Positions 16,855 to 27,200 of a stretch of 64,000 bases of DNA are shown piece after piece. The notes below the pieces were generated by a model. That model made no database searches and had not been told where the DNA came from. It was given only the letters and a program-made list of their open reading frames with translations. Both the position numbers and the translations under genes were made by a program. The stretch's first letter is position 1; each line of letters begins with the position of its first letter. The stretch spans positions 19,346-83,345 of the forward strand of contig DASXUL010000089.1 of NCBI GenBank assembly GCA_036504855.1, given 5' to 3'. This DNA is from DASXUL01 sp036504855 (GTDB lineage: Bacteria > Armatimonadota > DTGP01 > JAKQQT01).

Positions 16855-18012
16855 GTGCACGCCGATAGCCGACCCACGGAGAACCGGCCCGATCCCGACG
16901 AGGTCCTCGCCCGCGTCCGGCGGGAAGAGGACCGGCTTTCGCGCGGCCGCCTGAAGGTGTTTCTCGGCTTCGCGGCGGGAGTGGGCAAGACCTTCGAGAT
17001 GCTAAGTGAAGCCCGCCGCCGCAAGGAGCGCGGGCAGGACGTGGTGGTCGGGTTCGTCGAGACGCATGGGCGACGAGCGACCGAGGAGCAAGTGGGAGAC
17101 CTGGAGGTCATCCCGCGCAGGAAGATCGAGTACCGAAGCGCGACATTCGAGGAGATGGACACAGATGCCGTCCTGGCGCGCCGCCCGCGCGTGTGCCTTG
17201 TGGACGAATTGGCCCATACGAATGTCCCCGGCTCCGAGCGGGAGAAACGCTGGCAAGACGTGGAGGCGCTGCTGAAGGCGGGCATTAGCGTGCTCACCAC
17301 CATGAACGTCCAGCATCTGGAGAGCCTCAACGACACGGTCCACGACATCACCGGCGTGTGGGTTCGGGAGACGTTGCCCGACCAGGTGCTGCGTGAGGCA
17401 GACGAGATCATGCTCGTGGATATCACCCCGGAGGCGCTCATGAACCGCCTCCGGCGGGGCGACATCTACAAGGCGGACAAGGTCACCCAGGCCCTCCACA
17501 ACTTCTTCCGCGAGGGCAATCTCTCCGCACTGCGCGAGATCGCCATGCGCGAAGCCGCCCACAATGTGGACGAGCATGTGGCCGAATACCGGCGGGACAA
17601 GCACATTGATGGGGCCTGGGCAACGCAGGAGCGCATCATGGTATGCATCAGCCCCACGCAGTCTTCGCTCCGCCTCGTTCGGAGGGGGTGGCGCATGGCG
17701 CAGCGCCTCAAAGGCGAGGTTGTGGCGGTCTACGTGGAAGATGGGCCCGCCGACGATCGGCAACGGCAGGTTCTGAAGGACGATTTCGCGCTCGCCGACC
17801 GCCTGGACGTGCCCATCGTGACGCTCCACGGCGACGTGGCCGCGGAGCTTGTGCGCTACGCCCGACAGCACAACATGACCCAGGTGGTAATCGGCCACTC
17901 CAGCCGTTCGCGACTTCAGGAATTGATGCACGGCTCCGTTGTGAACACCCTCACCCGCGAGTTGCGGGCCATCGACATCCTCATCGTCGCCGCTCCCCCC
18001 GACGACCAGTAA
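16855..18012 (+). CDS. kdpD: KdpD N-terminal half (KdpD plus Usp domains), no kinase part
   Basis: 385 residues with a GTG start at 16855 and AGGAGG six bases upstream. Residues about 25-235 are the KdpD sensor domain with a P-loop GFAAGVGKT (near 39-47), VVGFVETHGR, LVDELAHTN and the NVQHLESLND block. Residues about 255-380 are a universal-stress-protein domain ending in VVIGHSSRSR. The four membrane helices, the GAF region and the histidine kinase of full-length KdpD (about 900 residues) are absent. The gene ends cleanly and has ordinary base composition, so this is a natural short form rather than a broken gene. Short KdpD forms are known in other bacteria, such as cyanobacteria. It probably modulates the neighbouring kinase or the pump. 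Confidence 0.9.
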   Translation: MHADSRPTENRPDPDEVLARVRREEDRLSRGRLKVFLGFAAGVGKTFEMLSEARRRKERGQDVVVGFVETHGRRATEEQVGDLEVIPRRKIEYRSATFEEMDTDAVLARRPRVCLVDELAHTNVPGSEREKRWQDVEALLKAGISVLTTMNVQHLESLNDTVHDITGVWVRETLPDQVLREADEIMLVDITPEALMNRLRRGDIYKADKVTQALHNFFREGNLSALREIAMREAAHNVDEHVAEYRRDKHIDGAWATQERIMVCISPTQSSLRLVRRGWRMAQRLKGEVVAVYVEDGPADDRQRQVLKDDFALADRLDVPIVTLHGDVAAELVRYARQHNMTQVVIGHSSRSRLQELMHGSVVNTLTRELRAIDILIVAAPPDDQ

Positions 18013-18014
18013 CC

Positions 18015-18053
18015 GTTCCGGCCCGCCGACGGAACAACGGCCCCAGTGGGGGC
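18015..18053 (+). terminator. Tandem short hairpins after the kdp cluster
   Basis: GTTCCG (18015-18020) pairs with CGGAAC (18030-18035). GCCCC (18040-18044) pairs with GGGGC (18049-18053). There is no T tract. This is a candidate end of the long kdp transcript. Confidence 0.3.
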
Positions 18054-18107
18054 AGAAATCGCCACACAGAAACCCTCTAGCGTGTAACCTAATGAGCTGG
18101 GCCGCGG

Positions 18108-18113
18108 TATGAT
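18108..18113 (+). promoter_or_regulatory. Candidate -10 box for the giant beta-helix gene
   Basis: TATGAT at 18108-18113, about 120 nt before the start codon; no good -35 box is seen. If used, the run of ten C at 18165-18174 would be in the 5' untranslated region. Confidence 0.25.
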
Positions 18114-18164
18114 AGGCATGGGTTCGCATTCCAGCTAATGAGCGTTAGCAGCGAGATGGGTTTA

Positions 18165-18174
18165 CCCCCCCCCC
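18165..18174 (+). repeat. Homopolymeric run of ten C upstream of the giant gene
   Basis: Ten consecutive C at 18165-18174, 60 nt before the GTG start at 18235. Homopolymer runs of this length are prone to slipped-strand change, and in other bacteria they mediate phase variation of surface proteins. Confidence 0.8.
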
Positions 18175-18234
18175 AATGCGCTCGTTCTGGAACCCTCTCT
18201 TTGCGTGACCGTTGTTTGTTCGGAGGAATGCGCT

Positions 18235-21200
18235 GTGGTTCGACTGCTTAGCGTCCGCCGCCTTCTGGCGCCCCTTGTCCGGCTATTCCCTATACTCATG
18301 CTCCTTCTGGCCGCGGGCTCGCCGCCCGCACGGGCGGCCGTCATCTATGTCTGGTCGCATGCAACCGGCGCGGCGGACGGCGCCTCATGGGGCAGCGCCT
18401 TCACCACAGTGCGGGAGGGCCTGAATGCCGCTCAGCCCGGCGACGAGATCTGGGTGGCCGCGGATGCCTACCGGGAACAGGTCTCGCTGAAGGACCGCGT
18501 CGCCTTGTACGGCGGGTTCGCCGGCACGGAGACCGCCCGCGACCAACGTTCGTGGAACCAGCACAGCACAACCATCCTGGACCCGACGAACGACCGAGTC
18601 CTCGTAACGGCGCCGGCGGGCGTCGGGCGGCAGGCCGTGATGGATGGCTTCACGCTGATGTCTGGCGAGCCGGCGCTCCTCTGCGACGGCGGCTCTCCAA
18701 CCGTGCGCCACTGCACCTTCCACAACAACTTCGCTTACTCGGGCAGCACGAACGACGACAAAGGCGGAGCTTTGGCATGCCGGAACGGCGCCGCGCCGCG
18801 CATCTCCAACTGCCTCTTCGCGATCAACACCGCCACCCTGGGCGGGGCGCTCTATTGCGCCTCGTCCTCGCCGGAGTTGGTCAACAACACCTTCGTCCAG
18901 TGTACCGACCATAGCGCCTCGGGGGGACCGTCCGGCGGGGCCATCTATATCACCGGCGCGGTCGCCGCTCCGGTCTTTGTGAACAACATCGTCACTCATT
19001 GCGGCCTCGTGGCGATGGACGCGGCAGCCCCGGGGCAGGCTACGTTCCGCAACAACCTCTTCTACTCCAATTCCACATCTACGAGCGGAGGCCCCGCATC
19101 GACGTTTCTGAACCTGCCGGATCCCACTGGCGCGAACGGCAACATCAGCGGAGATCCCAAGTTCGCCAGTTACGGCCACGCCAATTACCACATCCAGGCG
19201 GATTCCCCGGCGCGCAATGCAGGCGACAACGCCGCCGTCATGCCGGAGGAATCGGATATCGACGGCCAGTCCCGCATCCAGGGCGACACGGTCGACATCG
19301 GCATGGACGAATCCGACGGCACGACCTACGACGATCCGGCGTTGATCATTCACGTTCGCCCGGATGGGAACGATGCCCTGGACGGGCGGACCTGGGCCAC
19401 AGCGCAGAAGACGCCCTCGTTGGCGGCCGCCGGGCTTTACCTCGGTGATGAGCTATGGGTTGCGGCAGGCGTCTACACATCCGGCGGCCTGCATCTGCCC
19501 TCCGGCGTTGGCCTCTACGGAGGCTTCGCCGGAAACGAGGAGACCCGCGACAGCCGCGACCCCGTTAAGAACGGCGTCACAATCGCCGCGCCAATCTCCG
19601 CAAGCGGAGGCCCCCAGGCATCGCCGACGGTTGTCGATGGGCTCACAGTGGACTGCAGCCGGTCTTCCCAGTACGGGTTGCAGATACTCGGCGGATGGTC
19701 GAACGTCCGCCGCAACACTTTCCGGGACCTCACCAACACATCTCGAGGCGCGCTCCAGATCGCCGGCAGCGCCTCCGTGGTGCAGGGAAACACATTCCTC
19801 CGCAACAGGTCGTCGAACGGCGGAGCCGTATACGTTGCCTCCAGCCTTGATGGCGGCCAAACCGGTTACGGCGTGTTGGCTCTCACGCTGGTGGACAACG
19901 TCTTCGACGGCAACTCCGCCTCTGACGGCGGCGCGGTGTACCTGAACGGCGCCAACGCCACCGTGGCCAACAACGTCTTCCTCCGCAACACGGGGACGCG
20001 CGGCGGCGCCTTGTTCTCCAGCAGCGGCGCACTCAAGCTCACCAACAACACAATCGTCGCATCGGGGTTCCCCGGCGCCGGCGGATCCAGCGGCGCTGTG
20101 GCCCTGCTGGGTTCGACCGCGGCCACCATTGTGAATAACGTCTTCGCCTACAACTCCATCGTCTTCGGCGTGAACGGCGCGGCCCCAGTAATCGCCCACA
20201 ATGGCTTTTACCGCAACGCCACGTACCTGTATAACAGCGCGGCTGTACCGCCGAGCACTGACGGCAATCTTTCGGCGGACCCGCGGTTTGCGGACATACC
20301 GCACGGCGACTTCCACATCCAACCGGATTCCCCGCTCCGGGACGCGGGAGATGATGCCGTCGTTAGCGCCGGCGATGTCGATGTCGACGGCCAGCCGCGC
20401 ATCCAGGGTGGTCACGTCGACATTGGCGCCGACGAGTGCGACGGCTCCATCCGGCCCGCCGGACCACAGTCGATCATCCGGGTAAGCCCGACCGGAGACG
20501 ACGCCAACGACGGGTCCGACTGGACCAAGGCGAAGAAGACCGTTCAAGCGGCGCTCACCGCCGCGGGAGCGGATGGCAGCGAGGTGTGGGTGGCGGCCGG
20601 CACGTATTCGGAGCTTGTTAGCGTGCCCGCCTTTGTCTCCCTGTACGGCGGATTCGCGGGGACCGAGGTGGAGCGCAACCAACGCGATCCGCGCGCCAAC
20701 GTCTCCACGCTGGACGGCGCTCTCTCTGGCCCCATCGTAACGCTGCGAAATCCGGCGGCGCTTGGCGTGGACGGTTTCACCTTAACGAGGGGGCGCCCGC
20801 AATCCGGCGGCGCCTCCGCCGTTCTGTGTTCCGGCGCGATGGCGGCCATCGCCAACAACGTCATCACCGACTGCGTTGCGCCGGCCATTCTGCTGAATTC
20901 CGGCGCAAGCCCTGCTATCCGCGGCAACTCGCTGCGCGCGGTCGCGGCGCCCGCATCCGGTTCATCCAGCGCCATCTACGCGGTGGCGGGAACGGCCCCG
21001 CTCATATCTGAGAACATCGTGTCTGGCAGCGCCGTCACTTGCATCCAGATGCTGGGCGGCGGACTGATTGCCACCAATACGTTGGCCATGAGCACATCGT
21101 CGGCGGCGGCCATCATCCTCGGAAGCGCCTCCACGTCGCCGGTGGTCAACAACATCATCGCCATGGGGAACGGCTATGGCGTTGCCGGCGGGGCGAACGC

Positions 21201-24200
21201 GCCGGGGCTCGTGCGCCGTAACTGCATTTACGGCAACCGGATGGGCGCTTATTCCGGCTTCTCATATGCGGCGGGAACGGATACGAACCTGATCGCGAAC
21301 CCGCGCTTCGCCAATGTGCCAGCCGGCAACTTCCACATCCAGCCGGATTCGCCTTGCGTCAACGCGGGTGAAGACGCCAGCGTGATCCCTGGCGACACGG
21401 ACATGGACGGCCAGCCCCGCATCCAGGGCGCCCATGTGGATATCGGCGCCGATGAGTCTGATGGCGCCAACTGGCCCGGCTTCGTGGTCTACGTGAGGAC
21501 CGACGGCGACAACGCGAACGACGGACGGACGTGGGCGGCAGCGAAGCAGACGGTGCAGGCCGCGATCGACGCGGCCTTCGCGGCCGGCGGCGGCGAAGTC
21601 TGGACGGCGGGCGGATCTTATGTGGAGCAGATCACCCTCAAGTCCGGCGTCGAGCTGTACGGCGGATTCGCGGGAACTGAGACGTTGCGCGCTCAACGCG
21701 ATACCGCCAAGAACGCATCCATCTTGGAAGGCGACCACAAATCGCCCGTCGTAAAGGCGACAACGGGCATCGGCGCCGACGCGGTGCTGGACGGGTTCAC
21801 GATCCAGAACGGCGGCTCGCAGTATCTACCGACGGCGAAGGGCGCCGGGCTCAATATCACCAGCGCTTCCCCCATCATCCGGAACAACGTCATCACCGGA
21901 AACGCTGCATCGGTAGGCGGCGGCATCTACGTGGCCAGCGGCGCGCCGCTGATCGAGGGCAACACGTTCTCAGGCAACCTGGCGGGGCAGGGCGCGGCCA
22001 TCTACCTGGCTGCCAGCGGCAACGCCGTCATCCGGAACAACACGATGACGGGCAACACCGCCAGGGGCAGTTCCGCTTCGGGCGCCGGGATCTACAGCCT
22101 GTCCGCATCGCCGGTCATCTCGGGGAATACGCTCCGCGACAACCACGCAACGAACCCCTCCACAGTGTCCGGATCCGGAGTGAATGGCGGCGGCATTTTC
22201 GTCAACAAAGGCACGGTTGAGATCACGCGCAACGTCATCTCCGGCAATGAGGCGACCACCGGCGGCGGCGGCCTCTATGTGGCGGGGGCAACCGGCACGA
22301 TCTTCGCGAACGCCATAAGTGGCAACTTCGCCTCAACGGGCGGCGGGTTGATGCTCAACGCCGCCGCGCCGCAGGTCGCCAACAACATCATCTCCGGCAA
22401 CGGCGCCGCTTCGGGCGGCGGCCTCTACCTGATGGTGGCATCTCCGGCGCTGGTGAACAACACTGTTGCCGGAAACTCCGCTCCAGATGGCGGCGCGCTA
22501 TACCTGGCCGCCAGCTCAAACCCCGCGATTGCCAACAACATCCTCGCCTGGAATACATCCGGCGTGTTCGGCGTATCCGGCGCGGCGCCGACGTTCCGAT
22601 CGAACATCCTGTACGGCAACGCGGCCTATTCCGTGCGAAACGTTCCGGACCCCACCGGCGCGAACGGCAATCTCGCGGTGGACCCGCGCCTCGCGGCGCC
22701 CGCCTTCGGCGCCGTCCACATCCAGCCCGACTCCCCGGCGCGCGATGCCGGCGATGCGAGCGCCGCGCTGGGCGACGTCGACGTCGACGGGCAGGCGCGC
22801 ATCCAGGGCGGCGGCGTGGACATCGGCGCGGACGAGTCCGACGGTACGGTGTGGACCGCCGCGCCGCCCGTTGTTCGCGTGAGCCCGGCGGGCAGCGACG
22901 CCAATGACGGCTCTGATTGGAGCCACGCGAAGCTAACCGTGAAGGCAGCGCTCAGCGCCGCGGCCTCCCAGGGCGGCGGCGAGGTATGGGCGGCCGCGGG
23001 GATCTACTCCGAACAGGTGACGGTTGCGCCGTTTGTTCACCTCTACGGCGGATTCTCCGGACGAGAGACCGTCCTCAAACAGCGGGACTTCCGCCGCCGC
23101 GCCAGCGTGCTTGACGGCGGGGGCGTGGGGCCGGTGGTAACGCTGCAGAGCGGCGCGTATGGAACGGTATCCGGGTGGACGGTTCGCAACGGCCAGGTGG
23201 CGTTGCAGACCGCGCCATACTCCGGCGGCGGCATCCACGTGGCGTATTCCGGCGCCCTGGTGGCGGACAACATCATCGTCGGGAACTCGGCGCCGAGCGG
23301 AGGCGGCGTTGGCGTGGACCACGGGTGCCCAACCATCACGCGCAACCAGTTCATAGCCAACGGGACGCCCGATAGTACGCTCGGCGGCGCCGTGTCCCTG
23401 GGCACGGGCACGACGGCGCGCCTGGTGGACAACACGTTCATCGGCAACGCGGGGACATACGGCGCAGCCATCTTCACCTACGCGAACGGCTCGGTGATCG
23501 CCAACAACACCATCAGCCGGAACCCGTCTCTGTCGACCGGTACAGCGGTGTATGTGATACGCGACCAGCGGAACCCCGCGGCAACCGTGGCGGTGACATT
23601 CGCGAACAACATCGTGGAAGGCAGTTACGCCGGGCTATCCGTCTCCGATGGTTCAGGCACGGGCGTCATCGCGCGCAACAACTGCATGTGGGCCAACAAG
23701 ACCAACTACGCCGGAATCACAGACCCCACCGGACAGAGCGGCAACTTCACCGCTAACCCCTTGCTCGCCGACCCCGACTCGGGCAACCTGCATATCCAGC
23801 CGCTATCTCCCTGCGTGGGCGCGGGCGATGCCGGCGTGATCTCCGCGGGAGATCAGGACATCGACGGGCAGGCTCGCATCCAGGGCGCCGGCGTTGATAT
23901 CGGCGCGGACGAGAGCGACCTAACGCTCTGGAAGAACGAATTGCGGGTGCTTCGCGTTTCCCTGACAGGCGACGACGCCAACGACGGCGCCTCGTGGGCG
24001 AAGGCGAAGCGCACTATCCAGGCGGCTGTGGAAGCGTTTGGGCCGGAGGGCGGAGAGGCGTGGATCGCCGCGGGCGTGTACAACGAACGCGTGACGCTGC
24101 GCCCCTACGTTCGCTTGCTGGGCGGATTCCAGGGCATTGAGGGACTGGCGAGCCAGCGTAACTGGGCGGCGTTCCCAACCGTGCTGAACGGCGCCCAATC

Positions 24201-27200
24201 CGGCTCCGTCATCACCGCGGGGCGGGGCGCGCTCGCCGCGGCCGTGGACGGGTTCACGATCCGCAACGGCAAGGCCGCGTCCGTCGGCGGCGGCATCCTC
24301 GTTCAGGCGGATGGCGTTACGATTGCGCACAACGTGATCGCCGCCAACGCCGCGCAGAACGGCGCCGGCCTCGCAGCCGTCAAGGCTTCCGTCGTCGTGG
24401 AGGACAACGCGTTCTGGGGCAACGCGGCGGACGCCAACGGCGGCGCGATTTTCCTCAATGGCGCCACGGCGACCATCACCAACAACACCATCGCCAGCAA
24501 CAGCGCTACCGCGGGCGGCGGCGCCTACGGGACGGGCGGCAAGGCCGTCGTAACGAACAACATCATCGCCTTCAACTCCTCCGGCCTTGCGAACGACGCA
24601 TCCGTAGGCGCGCCATTCACGGCGGCGAACCTGAAGTGCAACGACGTTTTCGGCTACGGCGTGGACTACGCCAACGTAACGGATCAATCCGGCATCAACG
24701 GCAACCTCCATGTCGACCCGCAATTCTCCAACGCCGCCGGCAACTTCAGGTTGAAGCCCACATCGCTCCTCATCGACGCGGGCGACGATTACGCCGTGGC
24801 GGCGGGATCACTGGACCTCGCCGGCGGCCCGCGCATCCGCAGCGGCCATGTCGATATGGGCGCCTGTGAATCGGACGGCCCGCTGACGCCGTCGGGCCCA
24901 TCACTCATTCGCGTTCGGGCCGATGGCAGCGACGCCAATGATGGCTCTTCGTGGCAGAGCGCAATGAAGAGCGTGCAAGCCGCCGTGAACGCGGTCCGCG
25001 TTCCCGGCGAGATCTGGGTAGCGGCCGGCACGTACGTGGGCCGCACCATCATGCGCCCGGGAATCGCGCTCTACGGCGGATTCGCCGGCGCGGAGACTGT
25101 CCGCGGCCAGCGCAACCCGAAGGCCAGCGTCTCCGTTCTCGACGGCGATGCGAAGGGTTCCGTGGTGGTGATCCCGATAGGATCGGACTCCGCTACCGTG
25201 GTGGACGGCTTCACGATTCGCAATGGCGCCACGCCTGGCAACTACTCCGTTTCGGGGAGCGCCATCCTGAGCGTGGGCGGATCGCCGCTCATCCGCGGCA
25301 ACGTGATCACCGGCAATACGGTGACGAACGGAGGAGCCGTTTTCACGGACGGCGGAGCGCCGGCGATTACAGACAACGTGATCTCCGCGAATTCCGGCAG
25401 CGGCGTCGAAACCAACAACGCCTCCCCCGTCATTGAACGAAACGTCATCACGTCCAACGGAATCGGCATTCGTGTCTCGCGGGGTGCGGCGGCCGTCCGC
25501 GATAACATCATCGCCAATCACACCGGCGCGGGCGTCTCCATCTACCTCGCCGCCGTAACCCTGGATCGCAACCGCATCTCGCGGAACACGGCCTCTCTCG
25601 ACGGCGCCGGCGTTTCCGCGACGAACGCAACGCTGATCGCTCGCGATAACGCGATCTCCTCGAATCGCTTCGTCCCCAACGGATACCTGGAGGCGACCCG
25701 CGCCGCCGCCGGCGTCTATCTCGCTCAGTCCAACGCCACGCTCATCAACAACACGATCGCCGGCAACGGAGGACTGGGCGGCGCCATCGAGTGCTTGCAG
25801 TCTACGCTGTCGGCCGTCAACAACATCATCGCCTTCAACGGCCGCGGCATCGTGCGACCGGATGGCGACACGAGCGCCCTAACGCTCAGCCACAATGACG
25901 TGTATGGCAACCTCAGCGGCGATTACGCCAACGTACCGGACGCCACCGGCGCGAACGGCAACATCCAGGTGGACCCGCGATTCGCGGACATCGCCCACGG
26001 TGACACCCACATCCTGCCGGAATCGCCGGCGCGCGACGCCGGCGACGCGGCGGCAGACGCCGGGCCGACCGACATCGACGGTCAGCCCCGCATACAGGGC
26101 GGCCAGATGGACATCGGCGCGGATGAAAGCGATGGCCAGCCGCGCGTGACGGCGGCGCCCATCATACGCGTGAGTCCAACCGGAAACGATGCGAATGACG
26201 GCTCCGACTGGGGCCATGCGATGAAGACCATCCAGGCCGGCATCAGTTCACTCCCATCCGGCGGAGACGTCTGGGTGGCGGGCGGTTCGTACAACGAGCG
26301 GCTGAAACTGGCCCCGTTCACCCATCTCTACGGCGGGTTCGCCGGAACCGAGACGGCGCGGGAACAGCGCGATTTCCGCGCGAACCGCACGGTTGTGGAC
26401 GGCTCCAGCGACACGCTGCCGATCACCACGCCGGTCATCGACGTGCCCGAAGGTTCGCTCTACACCACCGTCGATGGATTCACCGCGTGCCTGGGCGGCA
26501 ACGGCATCGTGGTGGAAGGCTCGGCCTCCGCCGTCATCGCCAACAACGTCGCCGCGAACAACTACGGCGGCGGCATCGCCGCAATCGACGTCGCCTCAGT
26601 GGATATCCTCAACAACGTGATCTCCGGCAACAGCATGACGCTGGCCGGGATACCCACTTCGATTTCCGTCCTCGGCTGCTCGCTGTTTGTGTCGGGCTCC
26701 CGGGTGACCGTGGCGAACAACGTGGTTGTGGGCAACATCGCCTCGCCGGCGGTTCAGGTGTACGGCGATCAGGCCACTTTCGTCAACAACACAATCGCCG
26801 CCAACTTCGGCAGTGCGCTCGCGCTCCCGCCAAGCAACGTCGCCGTCGCCAACAACATCATCGCCTTCAACGGTTCCGGCGTCTACCAGGACACTTACCA
26901 TACGAGCGGCCTACCCGACGTGTGGTCGCACAACGACGTATACGGCAACCCAGGCGGGGATTTCGTGAACGTGGAGGGGCCGGCCGGCGCGGCTGGGAAC
27001 CTGAACGCCGACCCGCGCTTCGCGGACCTGTCAACAGGCGATGCGCGCCTGATGCCGGACTCCCCATGCCGTGACGCCGGCGACACCGGTCGCGCCGTGA
27101 GCGCATTGGACCTAGGCGGCGCGCCCCGGGTGCAGGGAACCGCTGTTGACATCGGCGCTTTCGAGAGCGACGGGCAGCCCGTCTCCACAACGCGCCGCAT

